Source: Microvelia longipes
Taxonomy: Eukaryota; Arthropoda; Insecta; Hemiptera; Veliidae
DNA: 64,000 nucleotides
Reading direction: 5' to 3'
Assembly: GCA_018340805.1 (NCBI GenBank)
Contig: JACMZG010001863.1
Span: 58,276,477-58,340,476, forward strand
Both the position numbers and the translations under genes were made by a program. This document shows positions 47,520 to 61,815 of this stretch, piece after piece (the first letter of the stretch is position 1; the number at the start of each line of letters is the position of its first letter). Under the pieces are notes generated by a model. That model was given only the letters and a program-made list of their open reading frames with translations, did not search any database and had not been told where the DNA came from.

Positions 47520-47605
47520 CGTTCCCGGTGAGGATTGAACTTGTAACCTTCAAGAGCATTGCACACAACCGACTGACCTAAATAGAAAATACGGAGCGGG
47601 AGATA
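47520..47605 (-). mobile_element. tRNA-like SINE head or tRNA relic
   Basis: The minus strand reads TTTAGGTCAGTCGGTTGTGT, then an anticodon-like region, then GGTTACAAGTTCAATCC, an A-box and B-box pair at tRNA spacing. A clean acceptor stem was not found, so this is more likely a SINE head than a working tRNA. Confidence 0.55.
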
Positions 47606-48376
47606 AAAAAAGTTATCATGGCAACCGAAGCAATTTTTTCTCCCGCTAATTACTTTGCACCTTTTAGATTCAGACTCTGGGTTAGGTACTAGTTTTATTT
47701 CCCTGCTAGAGGTAGAGAAGTACACATTTTCTTCCTTCTATAGGTTAATTATTGTTACTGACACCAATTTTATCTAAATCTGGATTTATTTTATCGGTTA
47801 ACTAAATAATGCTAAATATTTGCATTCTACGAAATTATGGCATTTTTGATTCTAAATTAGGCCTTTTGGATTATGGTTTATTTAAGGAAAATCATAATTT
47901 AATTTAGCTGAAAACATAACCCCAACTTTGGAAAAACACAAATTGCTCAGTTCTTTTTTGTGGTAGAAAATTGGAATTTTGTGAGCATGCAATATATAAG
48001 ACTGACCAGTCCATGCCTTGCGATTTTTTATATCATGATTGTCATCATGTCTTAATGAAAATTTTCTTATGCTTAGAAATGAAATTTTTTCCATGGTTTC
48101 AAAATCCAATCTCTACAGCTCTGAATAAAACGTACAGCAATTTTATCAGAATGACATTTTGATCAAATTTGGTTCCACAGTTCGAAGAATAAAACAAACA
48201 TTTTGTTTTATCAAATTTTGCGACGTCACTGGGTCGCTTATTAACATTATAGACTAAAACAAGAAAAGATTACAAACTTGATGATCGCAGGCCAAATCAG
48301 AGAATAAATATCACGTATACTCGAAAATTATACTTTATTGCATATGCATTTATCGTTTCGAGCGTTATTTTTCTGT

Positions 48377-48737
48377 CACAATATAATTGTGCGAGAGACA
48401 CCAATGCAATGTAAGAAGCAAATGATATGCTACACCTGGGAACTGTTTCATATTTTGAAATTCGTCATCGTTAATGACTTAACATAATGTCATATCCCAT
48501 TATATTTCGTTCTGTCTAACTCATCAGGGGATGAGTCTAAACCCAACTGTAGCCTACATAGTATTTTGCTTGTTACATGACCTAGGTGCCTTTCACACAA
48601 TTATATTGTGTTAACTATTCATGTTTGTAAATCTCGGTAGTATCAAATAATACTTATTTTCTCTTAGGAAGTAGGAAGTACAGCCCTAAGCAGGTGGAAA
48701 TAAGCTCAACTCTACAGAGGCAGGCTTCCCTTCGTAT
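48377..48737. mobile_element. insertion in the palindrome arm, hammerhead-element family
   Basis: It begins with CAATATAATTGTGCGAGAGA and includes ACAATTATATTGTGTTAACT and CTCGGTAGTATCAAAT, the ends of the family at 57378-57716. The right arm of the palindrome is uninterrupted at the matching point (complement reads CTGTCA/TTGGTACC). The hammerhead core is degraded: on the minus strand CTGATGAGTTAGAC is kept, but the second strand of stem II and stem III are lost. Confidence 0.75.
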
Positions 48738-48765
48738 TGGTACCAAATTAAAAGAAGTAGGAGGT

Positions 48766-48845
48766 TTAAAATGCCGAACATCGGATTGATGTTGGGAACG
48801 TCGGATTGATGTTGGGAACGTCGGATTGATACTGGGAACAGCAGT
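48766..48845. repeat. 20-bp tandem repeat, 3-4 copies
   Basis: Units of GTCGGATTGATGTTGGGAAC sit at the inner end of the left palindrome arm. Confidence 0.85.
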
Positions 48846-49540
48846 AAATGAAAAAAGGTTTTTCATTTCTATTGTTTTGTCTCAATCCGATGTTCGGCAT
48901 TTTAGACCTCCTACTTCTTTTAATTTGGTACCAATGACAGAAAAATAACGCCTCGAAACGATAAATGCATATGCAATAAAGTTATAATTTTCGAGTATAC
49001 GTGATATATTCTCTGATTTGGCCTGCGATCATCAAGTTTGCAAGCATTTCTTGTTTTAGTTGATAATGTTAATCAGCAACACTGTGACGTCTCAAAATTT
49101 GATAAAACAAAATGTTTGTTTTATTCTTCGAACTGTGGAACCAAATTTGATCAAAATGTCATTCTGATAAAATTGCTGTACGTTTTATTCAGAGCTGTAG
49201 AGATTGGATTTTGAAACCATGGAAAAAATTTCATTTCTAAGCATAAGAAAATTTTCATTAAGACATGATGACAATCATGATATAAAAAATCGCAAGACAT
49301 GGACTTGTCAGTCTTATATATTGCATGTTCACAAAATTCCAATTTTCTACCATAAAAAAAGAACTGAGCAATTTGTGTTTTTCCAAAGTTGGGGTTATGT
49401 TTTCAGCTAAATTAAATAATGATTTTCCTTAAATAAACTATAATCCAAAAGACCTAATTTAGAATCAATAATGCCTAAAATTTCTTAGAATGCAAATATT
49501 TAGCATTATTTAGTTAACCGATAAAATAAATCCAGATTTA

Positions 49541-50331
49541 TTTATTTATTTATTTATTTTCTAAGAGTTGATACAAATACATAAAATTACAAAAGTAAAA
49601 TTAAAATTGTGTCTCTGAGTCAAAATCTTAACTTAATTATATAGAACAATTATTTATAAAATCGTTTATAGAATAAAAAGCTTCCGTAATCAAATATGTT
49701 TTTATTTGCTTAGCGAATGCTGTTAACTCTAAGTTTTGAGTTTTAGGCTTCAGGCAATTATACATTTTAATGGCAACTATTTTAGGCGAATTGAAAGTTT
49801 TATGAAGTCTACAGTGAGGTACTATTAGCATATGGTTATATCTAGTATTATAGTTATGATTATCAATATTTCTATGGTGGTTACTTTCCGAGTGAATAGA
49901 CAAAAGCAAGTTATAAATAACAAAGATGGTAGAGTCATAAGAGAGAATTTCTTAAAATAGGGCTTACACGTTTCAGAATATTGTAAGTTAAAAATTATAC
50001 GCAGGGCCTTTTTTTGGAGTAGAAAAATATTTAGAGCACTGGTACTGGTTCCCCACAAGGCAGCAACAATAAGACATTCTTGAAAAGAAGTAGGCGTAGT
50101 ACACTGATATCATGGTTTTCACTCCAATACTTCTGATAATTTCCTGAGTAGGAAGAAGAACTGATGATAGCTCTTTGCCAGTTGAGAAGTATGCTTCTCC
50201 CAGGTGAGTAGAGAATCCAGAGTAACTCCAAGGAGCTTCAGCGAATTCTCTCTATCTGGCGATTTAATAAACATTTTAGTAAATACAATATGAACTATAA
50301 AGAAAAAACAAGGTAAAGAGGTGAGGGTCAT
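49541..50331 (-). pseudogene. degenerate LINE reverse transcriptase with (TAAA)n tail
   Basis: Three frames in order on the minus strand: LLGVTLDSLLTWEKHTSQLAK (about 50150-50240), LLQKKALRIIFNLQYSETCK (about 49975-50030) and YNTRYNHMLIV followed by PKIVAIKMYNCL (about 49760-49850). These are the thumb and C-terminal parts of a Jockey-like RT, broken by frameshifts. The tail (TAAA)n at 49541-49560 touches the outer end of the palindrome. Confidence 0.85.
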
Positions 50332-50604
50332 GTCTATTGTATAATGAGAGAGTGCTAGAAAGACAAAATACAGGATACATATAAATAACAGTATAAAGAC
50401 TCGAGTGTATTGATAGAGTATATTAAGGGGCTATGCATGACTCAGCAGAACCCTGTAATACTGATTGACTTAAATCACATTACTATCATCACACTGACCT
50501 ACTAATACTCAACCATTATCAGCCATTTTGAGTGAACAACTAAAATAGGTTTCTAAAAATGGTATCGACAATTTACTATCGTACTATACAACACAATCTT
50601 CTAA

Positions 50605-52857
50605 CTAAGGCTGTGAGCTACCCGTACCTTTCTTACCAAGGTTGTGTGCTACCCGTACCTTTCTTACCAAGGCTGTGTGCTACCGTATCTTACCTAACCC
50701 GTACAAGGTGTGTGCTACCCGTACCTTTCTTACAAGGCTGGTGCTACCTACCTTACCATCAAGGTACTTTCTTACACAAAGGTTGTGTGCTGTACCCTAA
50801 GCTGTGTGTAACCCGTATTTTCTTACCAAGGCTGTTACCCGTACTTTCTAACAAGGTTGTGTGCTACCCGTACCTTTCTTACCAATCGTACCTTTCTTAC
50901 CTGTGTGCTACCCGTACCTTTCTTACCAAAGGCTGTGTGCTACCCGTACCTTTCTTACCAAGGCTTGTGGTGCTACCCGTACCTTTCTTACCAAAACAAG
51001 GCTGTGTGCTACCCTACCTTCTTACCAAAGGCTGTGTGTTACCCGTACCTTTCTTACCAAAGGCTGTGTGCTACCCGTACCTTTCTTACCAAGGCTGTGT
51101 GTTACCCGTACCTTTCTTACCAAGGCTGTGTGCTACCCGTACCTTTCTTACAAGCTGTGTGCTACCCTACCTTTCTTACCAAGGCTGTGTGCTACCCGTA
51201 CCTTTCTTACCAAGGCTGTGTGTTACCCGTACCTTTCTTACCAAGGCTGTGTGTTACCCGTACCTTTCTTACCAAGGCTGTGTGCTACCCGTACCTTTCT
51301 TACCAAGGCTGTGAGCTACCCGTACCTTTCTTACAAGGCTGTGTGCTACCCGTACCTTTCTTACCAAGGCTGTGTGCTACCCGTACCTTTCTTACCAAGG
51401 CTGTGTGCTACCCGTACCTTTCTTACCAGGCTGTGTGCTTACCCGTACCTTTCTTACCAAGGCTGTGAGCTACCCGTACCTTTCTTACCAAGGCTGTGTG
51501 CTACCCGTACCTTTCTTACCAAGGTTGTGTGCTACCCGTACCTTTCTTACCAAGGCTTGTGTGCTACCGTACCTTTCTTACCAAGGCTGTGAGCTACCCG
51601 TACCTTTCTTACCAAGGCTGTGTGCTACCCATACCTGTGCTACCCGTACCTTTCTACCAAGGCTGTGAGCTACCCGTACCTTTCTTACCAAGGCTGTGTG
51701 CTACCCGTACCTTTCTTACCAAGGCTGTGAGCTACCCGTACTTTCTACAAGGCTGTGTGCTACCCGTACTTACTTACAAGGCTGTGTTACCCGGCTGTGA
51801 GCTAACCCGTACCTTTCCTAAGCTGTGAGCTACCCGTACCTTTCTTACTACCGTACCTTTCTTACCAAAGGCTGTGTGCTACCCGTACCTTTCTTACCAA
51901 GGCTGTGTGCTACCCGTACCTTTCTTACCAAGGCTGTGTTTACCCGTACCTTTCTTACCAAGGCTGTGAGCTACCCGTACTTTCTTACCAAGGTTGTGTG
52001 CTACCCGTACCTTTCTTACCAAGGCTGTGTGCTACCCGACCTTTCATACCAAGGTGTGTGCTACCCGTACCTTTCTTACCAAGGCTGTGTGCTACCCGTA
52101 CCTTTCTTACCAAGGCTGTGTGCTACCCGTACCTTTCTTACCAAGGCTGTGTGTTACCCGTACCTTTCTTACCAAGGTTGTGTGCTACCGTACCTTTCTT
52201 ACCAAGGCTGTGTGCTACCCGTACCTTTCTTACCAAGCTACCCGTACCTTTCTTACCAAGGCTGTGTGCTACCCGTACCTTCTTACCAAGGCTGTGTACC
52301 TTTCTTACCAAGGCTGTGGCTACCCGTACTTTCTTACCAAGGCTGTGAGCTACCCGTACCTTTCTTACCAAGGCTGTGAGCTACCTGTACGTACCAAAGC
52401 TGTGAGCTACCCGTACTTACTAAGGCTGTGTGCTACCCGTACCAAGGCTGTGCTACCGTACCTTTCTTACCAAGGCTGTGAGCTACCCGTACCAAGGCTG
52501 TGAGCTGTACAAGGCTGTGTGTTACCCGTACCTTTCTTACCAAGGCTTACCCGTAGGCTGTGTGCTACCCGTACTTACCAAGGCTGTGTGCTACCCGTAC
52601 CTTTTACCAAGGCTGTGTGTACAAGGCTGTGTGTTACCCGTACCTTTCTTACCAAGGCTGTGTGCTACCCGTACCTTTCTTACCAAGGCTGTGTGCTACC
52701 CGTACCTTTCTTACCAAGGCTGAGAGCTACCCGTACCTTTCTTACCAAGGCTGTGTGCTACCCGTACCTTTCTTACCAAGGTTGTGTGTTACCCGTACCA
52801 AGGCTTTCGTACCTTTCTAACACGGCTGTGTGCTACCATACCTTCCTTATCAAGGCT
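50605..52857 (+). repeat. 31-bp tandem satellite, about 70 copies
   Basis: The unit contains GGCTGTGTGCTACCCGTACC followed by TTTCTTACCAA. Because 31 is one more than a multiple of three and the unit has no plus-strand stop, all forward frames stay open for up to about 250 codons; these are not genes. Variants have GAG for GTG, TTA for CTA, and many one-base losses. Confidence 0.96.
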
Positions 52858-52967
52858 TCTTATATTTTTTGGTTTGGGTATTTTATTTTTTATATTGTTA
52901 TTTTTTTTTATTTATTTTTTAATATATTGTCAAAAGATATTTTTGATGGTTTTTTGAACAGGTTTAT

Positions 52968-53157
<190 letters not shown>

Positions 53158-54565
53158 TTAGCACAAGACTAATGTGCTTATATATTATATTATATTTTAG
53201 TTATATATTTTTATGATATATATTATTATATTATGTATTATAATAATATGATATATATTCATGAAGATATAAAATTGAAGTAAAAGCTTAGAATAAGATA
53301 TTTAAAATAGCTTCTTTTTGATTTTAACTAATGTAAAAAACAAAATCCTCAGCTTTGCTGATTGAATAAAATGCATGATCTGTAATATAAAAATTAAATG
53401 TCGAAATTGTAATATGTAACTTGCTATTTAATTCAATAAATGGATATTATTATTCTTATTATCATTATAATTAATTATAATTATAATGATATCCTAATGT
53501 GCTTAAAATAGTCTCTTACAGAAGAGAGTATTTGTTTAGTAACTGATTTGCAATATGTAAGTACTAAATGGATTAATTTGCACATTTCATAAAAATGTTG
53601 TCATTACCTTAAATTATGGAGTCAGTTATCTGACTCCAGGGTTTTACGTGGTTTCCTTGGCTACTAATACGCAAATGCGGGGTTGGATCTAGTTTCATCT
53701 GAGACAAGTCTGGATCCACGTTTCCGTTGTCTCCAGCTCACGAAAAGTTAATGTTCTGCGGGCTGGGGGAGATGAAGGTCGGAAAGATATACTGAGCCTT
53801 TGTATGTCCAAAAACTTAGTCAGTAAAAGTGATGGCGGCGACACGAATAACGTAAGTGACTAGGAACAAAGTGCTCGGTTCTTGAAGACAGACGTCTCCT
53901 AATAGCACTGCGGAGCTTTGACTTTCAGGTCAGGGCTAAAGAATGAGTTTGTGCACGCTGACATCTGGGTGCTAGAGTTCTTTGTCGGGTGGCGCAGGAC
54001 TAGCCGGAGCGGTGAGCCTAGCTAGAGTCTGGTGATGCTAGTGGAACTGATGAGATTGGTGAGACTGGAAGGTCCTCCTCTAATGTGATCAGAGGAGCTA
54101 GTAAGACTAGATGAATCAAGCACACAGTGAACTAGTCGCCGGCTCTAGCCAGAGCAGTGAGTTTGGATAGAGTCTGGTTGGGCTAGATGAACTAGGCACA
54201 CTGTGAACTAGCCATATGTGTCACCATGTACGGAGGGTGTGCTTCCTAGATGATTGGATGTGTACAAACTCAGGGGTTAATTAGTTGAGTGAAAGGTAAT
54301 CACGAACAAGAACCAATCTTAAAGATACTTCATTCAACATGTGTTGCACTGATTTTATAAAACACTAACACACTTACAATTAGGTAAGAGGTGAGGACGT
54401 TCTTGGGGCTGACAAAAAGCGTCCCAGATACAAATTGCTAAGATCTAGGATCTTGTCCACCTTTACTACTATACTATACTAGTTGAGTGAAAACTATTCA
54501 TTACAAATAAATATTTTAAGAATTCACTGTTCCATAATAATAACAAGTTACTGTTTTTGTTTTAG
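53158..54565. other. upstream region of the Na+/K+-ATPase beta gene
   Basis: 53640-54240 is clearly richer in G and C than its surroundings and contains imperfect repeats of CTAGCC-GAGC-GTGAG and GAACTAG-type blocks; it might be a non-coding first exon or an old LTR. 54295-54370 is inverted at 56612-56686. A TTTTGTTTTAG acceptor ends at 54565. Confidence 0.5.
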
Positions 54566-54587
54566 TTAATTTAGAAGAATCAGCAAG

Positions 54588-56807
<2,220 letters not shown>

Positions 56808-57129
56808 GTAATATTTAATATATAGATATTAAATATTATTTATAAGATAGCTACCAATAGAAATATCTACTAGTTTCTCATACAGGACAATTCAATGTTA
56901 GAATGGCCACTAAAGTTTCGACCAATGAATCGAACAATATCAGGTACATTTTTCCGAGTAAATTATCCTTCGGATGAAGCTCTCGTATCGTGTATTATAA
57001 CGCTGTCAAAAAACTTTATTAGCTTATTATTTCTTTGGTATTTTGTTAAAAAGCAAAGCAATAACTCTACCGTTAAAAGATGTTACTAATAAAAATGATA
57101 ACATAAGCAAAGATCTTTTGACCTCTACA

Positions 57130-57370
57130 TTAAGAGATCTTGAAATATAGATATAACAGCAAGAGATGACAGTGGGGAGAAATCTTGAATTAGAGATACA
57201 GCACCAAGAGATAACACTGGAGAGAGATCTTGAAATAGAGGTATAGCACTAAAAGATGACAGTGAGGTGAGAGCTAAAATAAAGATACAGTACCAAGAGA
57301 TGACAGTGAGGAAAGTTTTTGAAATAGAGATAAAGCACCAAGAGATGGCAATGGGGAGACAGCTTGAAGA
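57130..57370. repeat. about 44-bp tandem repeat, 5 diverged copies
   Basis: Units contain AGATCTTGAAATAGAGATA, GCACCAAGAGATGACAGTG and GGGAGA with many differences. Confidence 0.8.
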
Positions 57371-57377
57371 ACAAGGT

Positions 57378-57716
57378 TAGTTGGCACAATATAATTGTGC
57401 GAGAGACACCAAGGAAATGTAACAAGCAAAATGCAATGTTACATCTGGGAACTGTTCCATCATTCGACATTCGTCATCATTGATGGCTCGACATAATGTC
57501 ATGTCCCACTCTGTTTCGTTACGTCTAACTCATCAGGGCGCCGACAGAGCCTGAACTCACTCCGACCTTCAATCAATTCCGAAGAATATAATGTGAAGTA
57601 CTTACCAGAGACGAGCGGTGCTCTCTTACCGCCATAATGCATGGCAAGCAAAACATATAGCATTTTGCTTGTTACATTTCCTTGGTGTCTCTCGCACAAT
57701 TATATTGTGTCAACTA
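57378..57716 (-). mobile_element. hammerhead-bearing inverted-repeat element, copy 1
   Basis: Ends of about 55 bp are inverted: TAGTTGGCACAATATAATTG on the left, and on the right the complement of the same sequence with A for G. They continue through GCGAGAGACACCAAGGAAAT and GTAACAAGCAAAATGC. The interior holds a hammerhead fold on the minus strand at 57509-57549. There is no open frame. Other copies are at 63232-63582, 63583-63860, 48377-48737 and a fragment at 6285-6405. Confidence 0.85.
57509..57549 (-). ncRNA. hammerhead ribozyme candidate, type III topology
   Basis: Minus strand: CTCTGT, C, GGCGCC, CTGATGA, GTTA, GACG, TAAC, GAA, ACAGAG. Stem III is 6 bp, stem II is 4 bp, the CUGAUGA and GAAA core is intact, and the nucleotide before the predicted cut is C17 after U16.1. 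Stem I would be GGCGCC, which cannot fold on itself with a loop. Confidence 0.7.
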
Positions 57717-58040
57717 TTCATGTTTTGCAAAACTCGGTAGTATCAAAATGATAAACAAGGTTAGTCTTTACGAAGAGGTAACATTCGGGCGGTTAAGTTA
57801 CTAACAATCTTACTCCTGCAACTACTATAGTCTTGTTATTTTCTTAGTCCTAAGTCTTTTGAGTTTGTTTGTATCAATTCACTTAATCTTGTAAGATAAT
57901 CCTATCAGATAATGATTTGGCTAATCGTATGTGCCATTTCTATGGGCTCATTTCTATATCAGTCTTTTCACAACTCCTTCGCATTTCCTTGAAGCGAGGC
58001 AACATATGGTTTATAAAAATGGGATCATGCTGTCATCTCT

Positions 58041-58803
58041 ATTCGCGATTCAAAGAGATAGTTGTAAGGTTGGCAATACCAATGGGGAAAACGAAAGGGT
58101 GATCAAAAATTTTTTTATCATAGGATTAGCATGGGAGCCGATAAAAATTCTTCTTTTATTTATTTATTGTTTGTTAATTTGTGATAAATGTGATGAAAAT
58201 TATTAGAACGACCATCGGTGCTAAAAAAAATTGCAAATATTTTATAGATAAATATTTCGATAATTCCAGGATTTTAAATATAGAATCAGGCTCTTATCAC
58301 TACAGACTTTGATTCGTCCAATTTAACCCAGAAATAATAAAACCTAAACGGACAATTTAAACAAACATTTTACAAAAAGTGAATTTAACGAGTTATTAAT
58401 TATTTTAGTGCGTAAATAAAATTTAACGTAAATAACAATTTAATGCAATTAAATGGTAATTTTGTGTGTTTGTGCAAACTAAAATTATTTAAAAGTAACA
58501 TCAATTAACAATAAATAAAATAAAACACTATATTATGATATTTTATTATATATTTTTATCACTCAATTTAAATACTCGTGACAACCCATTAAAACGCTAT
58601 TTTTTAATGAAATTGTGATTCTACTGAGTTCATACGCCCTAAAATTAGTTAAATTATAGCACTTTGATAAAAAAATTTAAAGAAATAATCGTCACAAATA
58701 AGAAAAACCAGAAAATCCCCATAGGACCTTAACAACGATCACCCTTTCGTTATCAATTTCTTATCAGCGACGGTGGCGCTGCTACGGACTTTGAATCGCG
58801 AAT
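58041..58803. mobile_element. TIR element C, copy 2, 763 bp
   Basis: Perfect 15-bp ends ATTCGCGATTCAAAG at 58041-58055 and the complement ending at 58803. An inner inverted pair with GGGTGATCA and TGATCACCC-type sequence is also visible. It is non-coding and similar to 34852-35655. Confidence 0.9.
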
Positions 58804-59023
58804 AAGAAGAGAATTAGTATGACAACTTTAGAATTAGAAGCTTAAAACCTACCTTGATTTGACTTAGAATTTTACTTCTAATCATTAAAACCCACCAAGC
58901 AAACCAGCTACATATCGCTTGTATACTACTGATCCTGATCTATACTTTGATGAGAAATTTAAGGGCAATATATCGATGAAATCAATACTTAATTAACTTA
59001 AACATTTGTCTTCATGTAGTAGT

Positions 59024-59585
59024 CCAAGAGCCCAGGGGTGTTTTGTTAGTAAAAAGTGTAATGGCTGGAACCGGTCTCAATTTTTCGTAAATACCTTCCT
59101 GAACAAGGATCTGCAATTCTGCCGACTCGTATCGGATGGGTGTCCCAGGCAGAACGCATTTTAGGGGTCAAAGGTTGTGCCTGGGACACCCATCCGATAC
59201 GAGTCTGCAGAATTGCAGATCCTTGTTCAGGAAGGTATTTACGAAAAATTGAGACCGGTTCCAGCCATTACACTGTATGTTAACCTGGGTGGTAAATTTG
59301 ACCTGTAAAGTGCGTTCTGCCTGGGACGCCCATCCGATACGAGTCGGCAGAATTGCAGATCCTTGTTCAGGAAGGTATTTACGAAAAATTAAACCCGTTT
59401 CCAGCCATTACACTTTTTATTAACTTCGGTGGTAAATTTGACATGTAAAGTGCATTCCGCCTGGGACACCCATCCGATACGAGTCGGCAGAATTGCAGAT
59501 CCTTGTTCAGGAAGGTATTTACGAAAAATTGAGACCGGTTCTTGCCATTACACTTTTTATTAACAAAACACCCCTGGGCTCTTGG
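59024..59585. mobile_element. foldback element A, copy 2, 562 bp
   Basis: The ends CCAAGAGCCCAGGGGTGTTT and the complement are as in 15133-16210. The module appears once forward and three times inverted, so the element is built of repeated copies of one unit. The minus-strand frame at 59379-59654 is this unit translated. Confidence 0.9.
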
Positions 59586-61555
59586 TCTATAGAAAGTATT
59601 ATTCAGCATGATAAGCTGCAATTCATTGAATTTAAAATTCGCGTAATATGTCAAAAAATTAGTAATTAAATTGTTAGAACTTTATATTCACCAGGATGAA
59701 TATGAAGAGTTAGCAATGTAACGACGAAATAAACTTCTCGGGGGTCAAGATTAGTTTTAAAACTTTTTGACCCGAGGGCTTATGAATATTCATAGGAAAG
59801 CAATATTTACCTCTTTTCTTGAGACGGAAGACAACGTTGGGAGGTTTGTCTTCCGATCACTCTATTATGATTAATGGACAGGTTTATTATTCTATCTTAC
59901 GGTTGCAGAAATTAATTTTTTGATTTGAAATTTTAAGCTATTCACAATGGTAAGATTGGTTATGATAATATTATGATTCAATCCTTTTTGGTAATTTTAA
60001 TTTGACCTTTTCTGAGCACACAATGCGTCATAATTTTTGTCTCTATTATTTTGGGTTTCAATAATTAAACTTAATTAAAAAATTAAGTACGTAATATGCA
60101 ATCAATAAAGATTAGATTAGGTTCAAAATGAGGAAAACAATCAATTTTATACGTCTATATTAAATACGATAGTTTGACGACCATCACACTGGGCATTATC
60201 AAGTAAACCTAAAAAAGAGACAAAATAAACTGCACTGCAAAAAGTAAATTACCTACTTTAAAGTTAACGAAAAAATCATTATCATGAATAAGTTCATGGT
60301 GGGTCAGAAAAAAATAAGTAAACACTTACAACTAGAAGGTTAAATAATTAACTACGCCAAGAGATATTCCATGAAATTCCAAGAGCTCTAAAAAGTTATA
60401 CTTACTATTTGATTAAATTTGAAAGAAATTAATTCATTTAGTAAATAGTATTTAAGAAACATCAAGAAAAATCATACGTACGATAAAACTTACATAAATG
60501 TGAAAATAATCACAATAATCAAAAGGGATTAATGAAAATTCGCTGCCGCGGCTCGCTAAGGGAGATGATCTGTACAAGAGAAAAAACGTAGAATTATTTA
60601 CAAGGTGCTTACAAAAACGATGTCTTATTTGTTTGTATTATAGAAATTTGTTAATTTTAAATAACAAGTTAATATTACAATAAGCATTTTAATGCGTAAT
60701 AAAGACTCTTATAGTAACTTGAACTATTATAGTAACTTAGATTTATTCTTAATAAATCAACACTCGTTAGTGTTGATTTTATATTGATATTGTTGATGTA
60801 ATTTTGATTAATACCTAAACTATTGATTATTGTTATAATCATAATAGTTTAGGAATTAATGAAAATTAATTTGACATTGTTTACGGCTGAAGATTATCTT
60901 CAGAGAATTAATCCTCGTCAATATTGTTAATATGTTCGTCTTTCACACTCTCCATTGTAATGCAAAAAAACTAACAAGCAATAATTTCACTTAAATATAA
61001 TTATTATTACTATTTAAATTAATTATTTATTACTTAAATAAATGATTGGAGTAATTTAGGATGGCAAAACAAACTTAATGTATTGACATATGACAGGTGG
61101 GATTTTAAAATCAGTGGTACCAACATAACTTTGATTATTTAATAAAATGTACCTAATATTTATTTATAAATCTATGTTGACTAAAATTGTTTTTATCTTC
61201 GTTTTTTATTATTACCCCGTTTTATCTCATTATTGCCTGGTGAATAATGGGGAACTTATTACATAAAAACAAAACACGAAAGGTTCTATTTTCTGGAGAT
61301 AAATAAGTTTTATCTCCAGACGGTGTATAATGTAAAGTTTATTGACTACTTTTTAGGCAGTAAAGATGCACTTTTCACTCCCAAGGGAGAAAAAGTTACT
61401 TTTCACTCCAAAGAAGGAGTGAAAACTGAAATGAACCAACCAACTGCTTAGGGAAATAATAGAATTCTTTACTCTCGTAGTGCATTAACAACAATTAAAA
61501 CATTTTGTTTTTATAACCTGTCTCAACTTAACTTTGCAAAAGTCTGCAAAAGTTG
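59586..61555. other. intergenic, nothing specific
   Basis: AT-rich DNA with short local palindromes (for example TAATCAACACT/AGTGTTGATTT near 60755-60780, and paired CTCCCAAGG blocks near 61378). No gene was recognised. Confidence 0.45.
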
Positions 61556-61815
61556 CTTGAAACCGTCTTGAATAAGGCGGCTTACTTGAAACCGTCTTGA
61601 ATAAGGCGGCTTACTTGAAACTGTCTTGAATAAGGCGGCTTACTTGAACTGTCTTGAATAAGGCGGCTTACTTGACATCGTTTTGAATAAGACGGCTTAC
61701 TTGAAACCGTCTTGAATAAGGCGGCTTATTTGAAACCGTCTTGAATAAGAATGCTTACTTAAAACCGTCTTGAATAAGGCGGCTTACTTGTAACCGTCTT
61801 AATCAAGACGGTTTA
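61556..61815. repeat. 29-bp tandem repeat, 9 copies
   Basis: The unit contains TTGAAACCGTCTTGAATAAG then GCGGCTTAC. The last copy ends with an inverted variant, AATCAAGACGGTTTACT. Confidence 0.93.

Larger units (their letters stand above)
43060..47778. other. intergenic, repeats but no supported gene
   Basis: It holds a (GGA/GGT)n tract at 43771-43935, a partial copy of the 14047 MITE family at about 44656-44790, an (AT)n tract at 46078-46154, and a tRNA-like relic at 47520-47605. AAACACCCTGTATA near 46571 resembles ends of common arthropod elements. No exon with family resemblance was seen. Confidence 0.5.
47779..49539. repeat. 1.76-kb near-perfect palindrome
   Basis: The left arm 47779-48376 plus 48738-48790 pairs with the right arm 48881-49539. 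CTGGATTTATTTTATCGGTT at the left outer end has its complement at the right outer end. The arms are about 93 percent identical by eye and both contain the same 63-residue frame (47971-48162 on +, 49151-49342 on -), which looks like a by-product. The left arm is interrupted at 48377-48737 by an inserted element. Confidence 0.92.

Noticed and set aside
47971..49342. Same 63-residue frame on both strands
   Set aside because: It is the two arms of the palindrome; no motif, start context or splice sites support a gene.
50559..52820. Several long forward frames rich in Pro, Tyr and Leu
   Set aside because: All are translations of the 31-bp satellite.
56895..57089. Frame with a hydrophobic end just after beta-subunit exon 3
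   Set aside because: Its frame is not the one continued from exon 3, and the sequence does not match the family.
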